Notes: generated by a model not told the origin, from the sequence alone. A stretch of DNA of 64,000 bases from DATEKX01 sp963726785 (GCA_963726785.1 CAVSDJ010000007.1:1674001-1738000); one strand, 5' to 3'; positions 37,985-47,321 are shown, counted from the stretch's first letter. Numbers and translations are program-made.

Positions 37985-38136
37985 AGTCCCGTTAGGGGCG
38001 ACCTGTCTATAGTTCTGTAGCATAGAAAGCTTATGTAGCTCCGTAGGAGCGACCTGCCCATTTATCAGGTCGCTCCTACGGAGCTACGAATCAATTACTC
38101 AACTATTTCTATAGACAGGTTGCTCCTACGGAGCTT
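37985..38136. repeat. GTAGGAGCGACC nested hairpin repeat
   Basis: Central inverted pair GTAGCTCCGTAGGAGCGACC and its complement around 38035-38088, with outer half-copies: GGGGCGACCTGTCTATAG on the left and CTATAGACAGGTTGCTCC on the right. This is a composite of three related units upstream of glyS. Confidence 0.75.
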
Positions 38137-38140
38137 CTTT

Positions 38141-38860
38141 CTAAAACAGCCGCGCGCCTCTTCGCACGATTATTTCGGACCCAAGAGCGAGAAACGCCGA
38201 ACTCGGTTCAGCAGTGAGCGCGTCGGCGAACGTCTGGCCGTAGATAGCCTTCGCATCGCAATCGAGCGAGCGCGTGTCCGCTTGCCACACGAGCCAGCGA
38301 GGGTGCTCGACCTGGTATTCCACAGAGCCGCCGCCGCGTTGCGCTGCATAGCCCCAATAATGTTCCGTGATGAACTCTTCTTCGGAGCCTTCCGTCAACA
38401 CTTGAGCTTCGCCTTTTGTTGTGACGCGCAGATGATTCCATCTTCCTCGATAGCGCCAGCCGTATTCGACCCTTCCGTTTTTATCATCCACTTCGATCAG
38501 ATGGCGCATAGGCATCGCGACGTAGTTTTCGTTATAGACGATGCGCGCGACGGTGGCTATGGCGCGACGCGGGACTATTTCTTTTATGAACACGACGCCG
38601 CGCCGCCAGCCATCGCTCGCTTTTCGTCGCACGTAAAAGCGCAGATTGACTTCTTCAAAACTGTGATGAAACGGCAGCCTCCAGCCCAGCACCCTGGTCT
38701 CTGAAAACATAAAACCGACAAGGCTTACAAACGTCTTTCCATTCCAACTATCAAGCTCTGTCCCTCGCGGCACAAAGGGGCGAAGCGCGCCAGGCTCAAT
38801 CTCATAGTTAATCATCGCCAGGTGATTCCATTGTCCCGTGAGAAAGATTGAAGCAGGCAT
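38141..38860 (-). CDS. YqjF/DUF2071 family protein
   Basis: 239 residues matching DUF2071 (YqjF) by FLTGQWNHLAMINYEIEP at the N-terminus, followed by EEVNLRFYVRRK and YNENYVAMPMRHL. The fold is acetoacetate-decarboxylase-like but function is unknown. Cytoplasmic by sequence. It stands alone ahead of a DCC protein gene on the same strand. Confidence 0.85.
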   Translation of the reverse strand: MPASIFLTGQWNHLAMINYEIEPGALRPFVPRGTELDSWNGKTFVSLVGFMFSETRVLGWRLPFHHSFEEVNLRFYVRRKASDGWRRGVVFIKEIVPRRAIATVARIVYNENYVAMPMRHLIEVDDKNGRVEYGWRYRGRWNHLRVTTKGEAQVLTEGSEEEFITEHYWGYAAQRGGGSVEYQVEHPRWLVWQADTRSLDCDAKAIYGQTFADALTAEPSSAFLALGSEIIVRRGARLF

Positions 38861-38887
38861 CGTTGATTTACTGTTAGGTGAAACCGA

Positions 38888-39322
38888 TCAGGCCACATCT
38901 AAAAAGCGAGATCGCACATCGGGCGATGGCAGCATGCAGCTATCATACTTGCCGAAGAATTTGTAGCGATACTTTGCAATGAGGTTGTAGAAAAAATCTC
39001 GAATGGGTCTCGGAATTATGCGAAAGATCAGAAGCAATTTCCACGCTCCGCCAAGATAGCTGGCGACGCGCAGCGCTGCGTCCGAGCGAATGAAGACGCG
39101 CTCATCGTCTGCGCCGGAATTGCGCTCTACGAAGACAATCGAATCCACTTTCTCCAACTCGGGATGGCGCGATATGACCTGCTTGCCGTAGTCGCTTTGC
39201 AGCGCTGCGAAGCGCATCTCTTTGCGCTTGTCGTGGTCTAAAATCATCTGCACAGACTTGTTGCACAAGCCGCATACTCCGTCGTAGAGCAAGACCGGAT
39301 TGTTTGCAGGTGGTTGTTGCAT
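38888..39322 (-). CDS. thiol-disulfide oxidoreductase DCC family protein (DUF393)
   Basis: 144 residues with the DCC signature: LLYDGVCGLCNKSVQMILDHD near residue 12, keeping the CxxC of the name motif (DGVCGLC). Family members are thioredoxin-like with proposed redox roles. Co-directional with the DUF2071 gene downstream (27 bp gap), so they may be co-transcribed. Confidence 0.88.
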   Translation of the reverse strand: MQQPPANNPVLLYDGVCGLCNKSVQMILDHDKRKEMRFAALQSDYGKQVISRHPELEKVDSIVFVERNSGADDERVFIRSDAALRVASYLGGAWKLLLIFRIIPRPIRDFFYNLIAKYRYKFFGKYDSCMLPSPDVRSRFLDVA

Positions 39323-39527
39323 TTTCGATCAATCTCCCGAAGCTGCTAATAGTGTTTTAATGCTGAATGGTTACGGACGCAAGCTGAGTTGCAGAAGCGT
39401 TGAATTTGTCGGGTTAAAAACTAGGCCGTCCTGCGTGGGTGAGTTGGAGCGCCCCGGCCCAAAGTATGAGATGTTTCGAACACTCGGAGACTACTATCGC
39501 GTGTCGGATTCTGTCAAGGCACAAGTC

Positions 39528-40766
39528 CAGGGTCTATTCATTCTCTAAAAGAAAAAGGCGTTCCTCTGTAGAATGAGGTTGCTAAAACCAACTTCTTCAG
39601 GAGGAACGCCTGTGAGCACTCAAGTGCCCTCTTTATCTCAAGCTTTATCACTTCTTCCCGATTTCAGACAACCCAAAGGCCGAAGATATGACTTGTTGCC
39701 TATTCTCCTGCTTTGCTGCATCGCTATGATGTGCGGCTGTACAAGTCAATCCGCTATCTCAGATTGGGGACGCAACTATTCTCACCAGTGGCTCTACAGA
39801 CTCGGCTTCAAGCGTGCCTGCGCACCCAGTCAGTCCACTCTTCATCGCATTTTCAAAGGCATTGACGCGGCAAAATTGGAACTCCTACTCAGTGACTGGT
39901 GCCAGCTACTTTTTCGCGCCATCGGATTAACCACGCCCGCTGAGATCGAAGGCACTTCCTTTGATGGGAAGCTGTTATGCGGAAGCAGCAAACAAAAAGC
40001 CGCTCAACCCCACTTGCTGGCCGCTCTCTCTCATAAACTCGGTCTGGTGCTCGGCCAGGTCGCCGTTGCAGGAAAATCAAACGAGATAACGGCGGCCAAT
40101 GATTTAATAGAAATGCTGGTGTTGGAGGGGCTGGTAATTACAGGCGATGCGATGTTTACCCAACGCGAGACGGCCCGAAAGATAACCGCGAAGGGCGGCC
40201 ATTACCTGTTGAGCGTGAAAGCGAATCAGCCGACGCTTTTGCAAGACATAAAGCAGGCGTTCACTGCTCAGTGGTGGATGTCGGATACATTAACGCAGTA
40301 CAGGGGGAGGTGGATGTGTATGCGGGCCGAATAGAGGAGAGGACTTTGAAAGCGTCAACGGCAATGCAAGGCTACAGCGATTGGCCGGGATTGAAAAGAG
40401 TGTTAAAGATGGAAAGAAAGATAACCTTCAAACGGACAGGAGTAATCAGAGAAGAAGAAGCCTACGCGATAACGAGTCTGGAAGAGGAGAGAGCAAGCAC
40501 GGAGCAATTATTGAAGATCTGGAGGGGGCACTGGTATATAGAAAACAAGCTGCACTATGTCAGAGATGTGACATTCAAAGAAGACAAATCAATGGTGAGA
40601 GCAGGACATATACCGGAGGTGATGGCGACGTTGAGGAACACGGCAATAACATTGATGAGAATGGCGGGAGCAACAAATATAGCGGCAGCGTGTCGGAGGT
40701 ATGCGGCGCAGCCGGGGCTTGCGATGGCGGCCCTTGGGCTTGATCTCCGAGAATGAATAGACCCTG
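39528..40766. mobile_element. ISAs1-family insertion sequence, defective
   Basis: 18-bp perfect terminal inverted repeats: CAGGGTCTATTCATTCTC at 39528-39545 and its complement at 40749-40766. It encloses one transposase gene that is frameshifted. I see no matching target duplication beyond the ends; the right end abuts another element. This marks the left edge of the accessory region. Confidence 0.85.
39612..40756 (+). pseudogene. ISAs1-family transposase, frameshifted
   Basis: DDE transposase of the ISAs1 type (IPCTQSAISDWG-like N-terminus, FDGKLLCGS, SVKANQPTLL, then GRIEERTLKAS and WYIENKLHYVRDVTFKED with the C-terminal Glu). The two parts are in different frames and meet near 40298, where CAGTACAG needs to be CAGGTACAG. 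Start GTG at 39612 because AGGAGG lies 7 bp upstream. Corrected length is about 381 residues, normal for the family. Confidence 0.85.
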
Positions 40767-40959
40767 TCCAACATGCAGGGCAAGAGCATCTAATTTTCTA
40801 GCAAAATAAGATTTTTAGTTGCTTAGACTTCTAGACTGTACATAACAACGAGCAAATTCCCTCAGCTTTTGGCTGTAGACTGAATTGGCGAAATTGCTCG
40901 AAAAGTTGAAGTCCCCGCTTTTATTGGGAATTTAGATGCTCTCGCCCTGGTCCAACATG
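40766..40959. mobile_element. MITE-like element with 10-bp target duplication
   Basis: Element 40776-40949 has imperfect terminal inverted repeats of about 23 bp (both begin CAGGGC, then AGAGCATCTAA) and is directly flanked on both sides by GTCCAACATG (40766-40775 and 40950-40959). There is no ORF inside. The CAGGG start and 10-bp duplication are ISAs1-like, so it is probably a non-autonomous relative, inserted beside the ISAs1 end. Confidence 0.75.
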
Positions 40960-41123
40960 CCTTTTGTATTGAATCGACCTTTCCGATGTGTTATATATCG
41001 CACCCAATCAAACGGGTCGGCGGTCATAGGTAACAGGAACCTGCTTTTCTACACTCTTCGTTCCACCTGGTATACCAAGAGTGGTCACTAACAATCAAAT
41101 CTGCTATGTGGGAGATTACGCTT

Positions 41124-42539
41124 ATGGTTACCTTGCTCGGTGTTCTATTCGTTCTGACACTCATTGCACTTATACTTCTCTTCTTCCGTTTGCGGAGCAA
41201 TAAATCAAAATACGGAGTGCTCCAGCGAGAATACGATGCCTTGGTAGACCGGTTCAGGCCTGTGGTTGACGCCGACGCTGAGAAGCAGCGGGTGCTCGCT
41301 GCGCTGGAGATGGAGCGTACGCGGTTACAGGCTGAAATCGCGCACATCGGAGACGAAAGTAAGCAAGCTGCTCAAAACCTCCAAGAGCAACACAAGCAGG
41401 CCGAGCAGGAGACGCAAACTCTCGAGGCAAAAATCAATCAGTTGCGTGCTGAATTGACCCCTCTCGAAGAACAAGCCGATCTCCAATCCTTTGGCTTCTA
41501 CAAGCCTCGCTATGATTTCGCGACGTCAGAGCGTTACCAAGCCAAGTTAGAGGAGGTGATTGCGCGCCAGAAGCAGCTTGTCAAAGAGAAGAGAGCTGCC
41601 GTTTGTAATATCGAATGGACAGTCAACGGTGACCGTGCGGCTGGTCGTAAGCAAACTAACCAGACGCTCAAACTCATCTTGCGGGCCTTCAATGGAGAGA
41701 GCGACGCAGCAATCGCAAAGGTGAAATACAATAATGTGACTGTAATGGAGGCCCGAATCCGTAAAGCATGGGAGGCAATCAATGGTCTAGTCGGAGTGCA
41801 GCAATGCAGGATCACGGGGGAATATGTAAATTTGAAGCTGGAAGAGATGTATCTCGTCCATGAATATCAGGAAAAGCTACAGGATGAGAAGGAAGAACAG
41901 CGGCGGATTCGCGAGCAAATGCGGGAAGAAGAGATCGCCCAGCGAGAATTGGAAAAGGCGCGCCAGGATGCCGAGAAAGAAGAGAAGCGTTATGCCGACG
42001 CTTTAACGAAAGCCCGTGCTGAGATAGAACTGGTGCAAGGAGAAAAGCAACAAAAACTCTTGGGCAAGATAGAGGAGCTAGAGCGCAGGCTTGAGGAGGC
42101 ACAAGCCAACAAGGAGCGAGCAATCGCTCGCGCTCAGATGACGCGCTGCGGCCATGTCTACGTAATATCTAACATCGGCTCTTTCGGAGAAAATGTATTC
42201 AAGATCGGTATGACGCGTAGACTCGATCCTCAGGACCGAGTCCGGGAACTGGGCGACGCTTCGGTTCCTTTCCAATTTGATGTCCATGCGATGATTTACT
42301 CGGAAGATGCGCCAAAGCTCGAAACTATACTGCATCGCGTTTTCCATAGCCGGCGGGTTAATCGAATCAACGAACGCAGAGAATTTTTCCGCGTGTCTAT
42401 AGACGAGATTGCGGAAGCTGTGCGCCAGCATCATGGCGAGATTAAAATTACTAGATTGGCGGAAGCTAAAGACTATAGGAAATCACTTGCGATAATGCAG
42501 GAAGAACATTTCGCCGCGCCCAGTCATATCAGGAGTTAG
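41124..42539 (+). CDS. DUF4041 coiled-coil protein with T5orf172/GIY-YIG-like domain
   Basis: About 471 residues: one N-terminal transmembrane helix, a coiled-coil segment, a DUF4041-type domain (LQSFGFYKPRYDFATSERYQ, about 115-250), a second long coiled coil rich in Glu/Lys/Arg, and a C-terminal T5orf172 (MUG113) domain: CGHVYVISNIGSFGENVFKIGMTRR and RREFFRV. The last domain is related to GIY-YIG nucleases. Such proteins recur in prophages and defence islands with unclear roles. Start at ATG 41124 has GGGAG 9 bp upstream; the ATG at 41106 is the alternative. Confidence 0.82.
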   Translation: MVTLLGVLFVLTLIALILLFFRLRSNKSKYGVLQREYDALVDRFRPVVDADAEKQRVLAALEMERTRLQAEIAHIGDESKQAAQNLQEQHKQAEQETQTLEAKINQLRAELTPLEEQADLQSFGFYKPRYDFATSERYQAKLEEVIARQKQLVKEKRAAVCNIEWTVNGDRAAGRKQTNQTLKLILRAFNGESDAAIAKVKYNNVTVMEARIRKAWEAINGLVGVQQCRITGEYVNLKLEEMYLVHEYQEKLQDEKEEQRRIREQMREEEIAQRELEKARQDAEKEEKRYADALTKARAEIELVQGEKQQKLLGKIEELERRLEEAQANKERAIARAQMTRCGHVYVISNIGSFGENVFKIGMTRRLDPQDRVRELGDASVPFQFDVHAMIYSEDAPKLETILHRVFHSRRVNRINERREFFRVSIDEIAEAVRQHHGEIKITRLAEAKDYRKSLAIMQEEHFAAPSHIRS

Positions 42540-42671
42540 ACGAAAGGATTTATGAAAAAGAGACAGCAGACGAAAAGTAAACAACCACATCTTGACGAGG
42601 ATCCATAGCTACTAGAATTACTCGATGTACTGACGCCAGAGCCAGCGCTCAACCCGTTAAGAGATCTAATT

Positions 42672-44129
42672 GGGTGCGCGAAGTCAGAGTAGGTAGAAAT
42701 GAGGACGGAGGGTAGACTTTTCGTGTCAATTAACTTATGCGAAAGGACTACACCTCCGATGACCCTCACTGATCAGATTATAACCGCTACTCAACATTGG
42801 CTGGAACAACTTCGCGCCAACGCCACCTCCTCAGCCAGTCAACCTTTATCTATGGCCACCCTTGAACAAGCCGCTCTCGCTTTAGGTCAACGCATCTCAC
42901 AACTGGCCATGACTGACCAACTCCAGCAAACAGGCACCGGCTATAGCTCATCATCTCGTCCCTGCGACTGTGGCTGCAAACAGCGCTTCCATCGTTACTC
43001 AGAAAAGACTGTGCGTACGCTGATCGGCGAGGTCACTTACAAGCGGGCTTATTACCGCTGCCCCCAGTGTGGCTCAAGCGCTTCTCCTCTCGACGTCCAA
43101 ATCGGGCAATCAACGCGTGAGATTTCGCCCGGCGTCGAGCGCGCGCTGGCGCTGCTTTCGGCTCACCTGCCTTTTCATAAGGCCGAGCAGATACTTGCAG
43201 AAGTTAGCGCTGTGCGGCTCAGTGCCCGACAAATCGAAACCATTGCCGAAGAGCTTGGCGCTGAGGCCGAACAACTCCAACACCAGGAAGAGCAGCAGGC
43301 GGCAAGACAAGGGTTAGGCGAAACTCGTGGGCCGCATCAGCCAGTGCCGCGCACTTTTATCGTCGAGATGGATGGCGTGCAACTTGGCTTGCAGGACGGC
43401 TCGTGGCAGGAGGTCAAATGCGGCGTAGTTTATGAACTCAGCCAGCGCATCGAGATCCAAGCCGGGCGATGGGAACTGTTGCAGCGCTATCGCTGTGCGC
43501 GGCGAGGTGATGTGGTTGGGTTCCGCCAAAGGCTGTGGGCGCTGTGTTTGCGAGCAGGGATTCGTCAGCAGGATCAGATCATCGTGCTGGGCGATGGGGC
43601 GGAGTGGATTGATCAAACCGCCGAGTTATTATTCCCGAAATCGCGGCGCATCTTGGATTATTATCACGCCTCGGAGCGAATCTGGGCCGTAGCCAACGCG
43701 CGATGGGGAGAGGCAACGGCAGCGTCGCAGCGATGGGCGCACAAGAAGTTAAGTCAACTTAAGGGGGGACGAGTCAGACAAGTGGTTGCGGCGATGAGAG
43801 GACTGCGGATGAGAAACGAGGAGGGGGAGCGGGTAAGAAGCGCAGCGATCAAATATATGAGAGTGAGGCAAGAGCAGATGAAGTATGGGGAGTATGAGGA
43901 AGCGGGATTGCCAATCGGGAGTGGGGCAGTCGAATCGACGTGCAAGCAGATGGTGACGGCGCGCTGTAAGCAGGCTGGTATGAGATGGAGTGAGGCAGGA
44001 GCCGATGCGATGCTGGCGTTGAGGAGTTTTGTACTCAATGAGAGGCTTGATGAACTGTGTCCAAAACCCGTCGTTAGCTTGGATTGGCCAAAAGCAGCTT
44101 GAGGCTACCTACTTTCACTTCGCGCACCC
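42672..44129. mobile_element. complete ISKra4-family insertion sequence
   Basis: 1458 bp. Left end GGGTGCGCGAAGTCAGAGT and right end the complement of GGGTGCGCGAAGTGAAAGT match at 23 of 25 positions. Both sides carry the 9-bp direct duplication GATCTAATT (42663-42671 and 44130-44138). Perfect duplication implies a fairly recent insertion, just upstream of the toxin-antitoxin pair. Confidence 0.92.
42759..44102 (+). CDS. ISKra4-family transposase
   Basis: 447 residues: N-terminal helical part, CDCGCKQRFHRYSEKTV and a zinc-binding YYRCPQCGSS, then the DDE-type core with FIVEMDGVQLGL, VLGDGAEWIDQTAELLFP and DYYHASERIW, and the C-terminal GSGAVESTCKQMVTARCK with the last acidic residue. Length and motifs are complete, so the element looks able to move. 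Start at MTLTDQ; an upstream GTG-like frame extends to 42699. Confidence 0.9.
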   Translation: MTLTDQIITATQHWLEQLRANATSSASQPLSMATLEQAALALGQRISQLAMTDQLQQTGTGYSSSSRPCDCGCKQRFHRYSEKTVRTLIGEVTYKRAYYRCPQCGSSASPLDVQIGQSTREISPGVERALALLSAHLPFHKAEQILAEVSAVRLSARQIETIAEELGAEAEQLQHQEEQQAARQGLGETRGPHQPVPRTFIVEMDGVQLGLQDGSWQEVKCGVVYELSQRIEIQAGRWELLQRYRCARRGDVVGFRQRLWALCLRAGIRQQDQIIVLGDGAEWIDQTAELLFPKSRRILDYYHASERIWAVANARWGEATAASQRWAHKKLSQLKGGRVRQVVAAMRGLRMRNEEGERVRSAAIKYMRVRQEQMKYGEYEEAGLPIGSGAVESTCKQMVTARCKQAGMRWSEAGADAMLALRSFVLNERLDELCPKPVVSLDWPKAA

Positions 44130-44173
44130 GATCTAATTGGTTGGTGCCCAAGGCCGAATCAGATATTATTAGA

Positions 44174-44509
44174 ATGTTGGAACTTGCCTTTGCCAATAAG
44201 CCGCTCCGCCAGCTCTGTGAGAATGAGGCCCACGCAAAGCGCGAATTGAGCCCTACAGTGGCTGAAATTCTCAAGCACCGATTGGCAGATTTGCGTGCTG
44301 CCGTATCCGTTAAAGATCTTGTAGCAGGCAAGCCCCGCAGATTGGGCGGCGCAGATCATCAACACATGGCTATTGATCTGTGCGATGGCTATCGTATAGT
44401 CTTCTCTGCTAATCACCCTAATAACCCGGTAGTAGAATCTGGAGAACTGGACTGGTCTAAGGTCAGTCGAGTTAAAATACTAAGGGTAGAGAGCAACTAT
44501 GAGCGCTAA
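44174..44509 (+). CDS. HigB/RelE-like toxin
   Basis: About 111 residues beginning MLELAFANKPLRQLC. Family pattern: LADLRAA, DLVAGKPRRLGG, and the C-terminal MAIDLCDGYRIVFSAN strand typical of HigB-like plasmid-maintenance killer proteins, which are ribosome-dependent mRNA nucleases. It overlaps the downstream antitoxin-type gene by 11 bp. ISKra4 sits about 45 bp upstream and may have displaced the promoter. An in-frame start lies inside the IS end, so fusion transcripts are possible. Confidence 0.75.
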   Translation: MLELAFANKPLRQLCENEAHAKRELSPTVAEILKHRLADLRAAVSVKDLVAGKPRRLGGADHQHMAIDLCDGYRIVFSANHPNNPVVESGELDWSKVSRVKILRVESNYER

Positions 44510-45569
44510 CGAGTTTCATCCTAATTGGGCTTCGGCACCAGGTGATACGATTGCTGACATACTCCAAGAACGCAATCTGTCCGAGCTCGAATTTGCTCAT
44601 CGAATCGGGCAAACACCGGAAGCTACAAAGGATTTGCTCCAAGGTCGCGCAACTATCACTATAGCAATTGCACGACGACTTGAACGAGTTCTCGGTGCTT
44701 CTGTTGAATTTTGGATGTCCCGTGATTTCCAGTATCGGCAAGACATAGCTAGGCTCTATTCGTCCGACGAAGAATGGCTGGCGGAACTTCCTCTTGGGGA
44801 TATGATCAAGTTTGGATGGCTCACGCCTGTGCCATATCCTTCGGATGAAGTTGCCGCATGCCTCCGATTTTTTGGTGTATCTAGCATTCGTGCCTGGAAT
44901 GATGAGTACACTGGCTTGCACCAAATGGCAGCATTTAGGACGTCGCCTTCGTTTGATTCACGCCCAGCGGCTGTTGCCGCATGGCTCAGGCAGGGCGAGA
45001 TTGAGGCAGATGCAATTACCTGTAGTCCTTGGAATGCAAGACGGTTCCAAGAATCCCTTTCGTATATTCGATCTCTTACGCGAGAGAAGGATCCAGATCG
45101 ATTCCTCCCAGCGTTGCGAAGGTGCTGTGCTGAAAGCGGCGTTGCGGTGGCTGTCGTCCGAGCCCCTAGTGGGTGTCGGGCGAGCGGTGCCACGAGATTC
45201 CTTTCCCGAGATAAAGCTCTATTGCTACTCAGCTTTCGCTATCTGTCAGACGATCATTTCTGGTTCACCTTCTTTCACGAAGCTGGCCATTTATTACTTC
45301 ATGGTGAAAACGGATTTTTCTTGGAGGGATCTGATATGCCCTCGACCACCGAAGAAAGGGAAGCTAACGAATTTGCAGCTCACACTCTCGTTCCCTTTGA
45401 GTTCCAGACAGCACTGTTAGAGCTTCGTGCGGATGCGCGTAAAGTTATTAGATTTGCTATGCGTTTAGGTGTGTCTCCGGGTATTGTTGTCGGGCAACTG
45501 CAACATCTTGGGAAAATCAGGCGCAACCAGTTGAATAGTCTTAAGCGGCGCTTCAAATGGGAAGAGTAG
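44499..45569 (+). CDS. HigA-type antitoxin fused to ImmA/IrrE metallopeptidase domain
   Basis: 356 residues. N-terminal XRE helix-turn-helix (FAHRIGQTPEATKDLLQGRATITIAIARRLE, about 25-60) followed by a COG2856 ImmA/IrrE-like domain with the zinc motif FHEAGHLLLH (about 250-260) and EREANEFAA. HigA-type proteins bind DNA and neutralise HigB; the metallopeptidase may sense or degrade a regulator. The pair with the upstream toxin supports a HigBA-like module. It is convergent with the pyrophosphorylase gene only 7 bp beyond its stop. Confidence 0.82.
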   Translation: MSANEFHPNWASAPGDTIADILQERNLSELEFAHRIGQTPEATKDLLQGRATITIAIARRLERVLGASVEFWMSRDFQYRQDIARLYSSDEEWLAELPLGDMIKFGWLTPVPYPSDEVAACLRFFGVSSIRAWNDEYTGLHQMAAFRTSPSFDSRPAAVAAWLRQGEIEADAITCSPWNARRFQESLSYIRSLTREKDPDRFLPALRRCCAESGVAVAVVRAPSGCRASGATRFLSRDKALLLLSFRYLSDDHFWFTFFHEAGHLLLHGENGFFLEGSDMPSTTEEREANEFAAHTLVPFEFQTALLELRADARKVIRFAMRLGVSPGIVVGQLQHLGKIRRNQLNSLKRRFKWEE

Positions 45570-45576
45570 ATCTCGG

Positions 45577-46518
45577 TCAGCCACGAAATCTTTTGAATTT
45601 TCCCGGGCTCTTCCGCCAGTTGCATAATGCATCTTCGATTACTTGCATCCCGACCTTCAATTCAGTATCGAGCTCTACTAACAATTGATCTAGCTTCCCT
45701 GTGCTTATCGCAGTTGATCTTTGTCCGCTAAACAACAGCCGTGCGCCCTCAATCGGGCCAGTTGAACCTTTCAGATACGCGGACCCAGGGATAATAGGTG
45801 CCAAGCCCAGTTTTCCAATCATAGCCAAATAATCAAACCGCGCAGTCCTACCGAACCGTTTCACGACTCGCATTGATTGGTAGAGGTAATCAAAGGCCTG
45901 CCTGGGATCGCCATCAGCTTGTCGGCATGCTTGGTCCATTATGTTCTGGTGAGTTCTCGATGGGCTCACCCAATTAACATAGCTCTCGATTATGGCACCA
46001 GTGCCGGTAGGAGAATAAGCGTCAAGACTTTCGTACTTTCGGTGATTGCCAAAGCCACGAGGAACTCCTTTGCGCTTCAGTTCTTCTTGGTGACTATCCA
46101 ACCATTTCCTAAACCCGTTAGGGTCGGCGCTTATGCTGGCCCAATCCCATCGTTTCCCGTCTCCAAGACGACCATAAATCTCTCGTGCGTAGCGCCACCC
46201 AGCACGCGCGTGCTTTCCAAAGTGGATAAACAAGAATATCAACCAGAAGGCCTCCTCTATATGACCTCGGTTCTGGTGCAATATTGCAGCCTTCAAAGGA
46301 TTAAACATTTCATCGTTGGGGTCGGCGCTGCGCTCACTCAGTTTTCGCGTACGCAGCTTTGAGGCATAATTAACTCGGTGAATGCTTTCTAAAATCTGTT
46401 CAAGAAAAGCCTCGCGTGTCGCAGAATTGCGAATACCAAGAAGAGGCTGTTTCTTCCGGTCAAAGGAGATCAAGCTGAACTCTAGTCGCTTAGCAAGCTC
46501 TTGGTCACGAGGCCTCAC
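45577..46518 (-). CDS. alpha-glutamyl/putrescinyl thymine pyrophosphorylase, clade 3
   Basis: 313 residues. I recognise the aGPT-Pplase clade 3 family by FNPLKAAILHQNRGHIEEAFWLIFLFIHFGKH, YSPTGTGAIIESYVNWVSP, and FGRTARFDYLAMIGKLGLAPI. Iyer and colleagues proposed these enzymes transfer glutamate or putrescine onto pyrophosphorylated hydroxymethyl pyrimidines in hypermodified DNA. The start overlaps the upstream gene's stop by 4 bp, so it is the last gene of a three-gene operon with TS-like and UDG-like proteins. Assignment is from memory of family sequences, not a search. Confidence 0.75.
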   Translation of the reverse strand: MRPRDQELAKRLEFSLISFDRKKQPLLGIRNSATREAFLEQILESIHRVNYASKLRTRKLSERSADPNDEMFNPLKAAILHQNRGHIEEAFWLIFLFIHFGKHARAGWRYAREIYGRLGDGKRWDWASISADPNGFRKWLDSHQEELKRKGVPRGFGNHRKYESLDAYSPTGTGAIIESYVNWVSPSRTHQNIMDQACRQADGDPRQAFDYLYQSMRVVKRFGRTARFDYLAMIGKLGLAPIIPGSAYLKGSTGPIEGARLLFSGQRSTAISTGKLDQLLVELDTELKVGMQVIEDALCNWRKSPGKFKRFRG

Positions 46519-47321
46519 CAGATTGCCTCCTTTGAAGCTTGGGTAATCCAGTCTCGAATTGCATAGATCACCTCCGTACTTACACCGAAGCTACTCTGAA
46601 GATTGTGGTTGAATCCTAAGATTAGGACTTCGTGTTCAAGTGCAATTCCTGATAATGTGCTTACTACTCCGCTGTACGCGATTCCTATCACATCAGGATT
46701 TGACTGCCTCGGGAGCGACCAAGTGGGCATCTTTTTCTTTTCCAAACAGACGCCAGCGATGTCCTGAAAATGCTGCACGACAGTCTGCCCATTGAGAATC
46801 AATATCCGAACAGGGGAGTCACGCAGAAGGAGCCCCAAAGTATCGCCCGCGACAGCTAACAGCGACGAACGTTGCTGGGCAGTAAGCTCAGTCCATTTAC
46901 GTGCGGTTGCATACGGAATTAGATCAAGGTGACAGGCCTCACAGTGCGAGTTATAGTATGATGCATTCGTTCCAGAAACGACTTGATCTAGTCTTTTGAA
47001 CCACCTGTCATAAGGATTCCCGAGAAAGTAATTGCGGCAGGACTCTATAATCATGCGCAGATGGCGAGCGTCAACTTCGGTCCAGGATCTAAGACCGAGT
47101 GATCTAAGAGTGTGAAATCGACGTGATACCCCTTGAAGTTCATTACCTGCCTCGTCAACGAACTCTCGGTTGCTCGGATTGAGTCCTAGTGTGGCTACCA
47201 GAGAACTCGACAGATCACCGAACGAAGGTACTGGACATCCCCATCGAATCACATCTGTCCTTGAGATAACAGAACTGTCCAAGCGGTCAATCAGTGTTGT
47301 TAGTATCGAGTACATATGCAT
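46515..47321 (-). CDS. uracil-DNA-glycosylase-superfamily-like protein
   Basis: 268 residues without signal or helices. Segments placed like UDG-fold motifs: TLGLNPSNREF (residues 44-54; compare GxNPG/S motif A), CHLDLIPYATARKW (about 132-145), and the late ILGFNHNLQSSFG (about 237-249), a possible motif B. The SVRILILNG strand lies between. If correct it would bind or excise a modified base. It is cotranscribed between the TS-like gene and the pyrophosphorylase, and overlaps the latter by 4 bp. The fold call is an inference from motif spacing. Confidence 0.5.
   Translation of the reverse strand: MHMYSILTTLIDRLDSSVISRTDVIRWGCPVPSFGDLSSSLVATLGLNPSNREFVDEAGNELQGVSRRFHTLRSLGLRSWTEVDARHLRMIIESCRNYFLGNPYDRWFKRLDQVVSGTNASYYNSHCEACHLDLIPYATARKWTELTAQQRSSLLAVAGDTLGLLLRDSPVRILILNGQTVVQHFQDIAGVCLEKKKMPTWSLPRQSNPDVIGIAYSGVVSTLSGIALEHEVLILGFNHNLQSSFGVSTEVIYAIRDWITQASKEAIW

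Noticed and set aside
39300..39548. 82-residue plus-strand ORF left of ISAs1
   Set aside because: Overlaps the start of the DCC gene and the IS end; no family features.
42552..42671. Short reading frame MKKRQQTKSKQPH... with an internal TAG before the ISKra4 element
   Set aside because: Could be a gene broken by the IS, but it is too short and has no recognisable homologue pattern.
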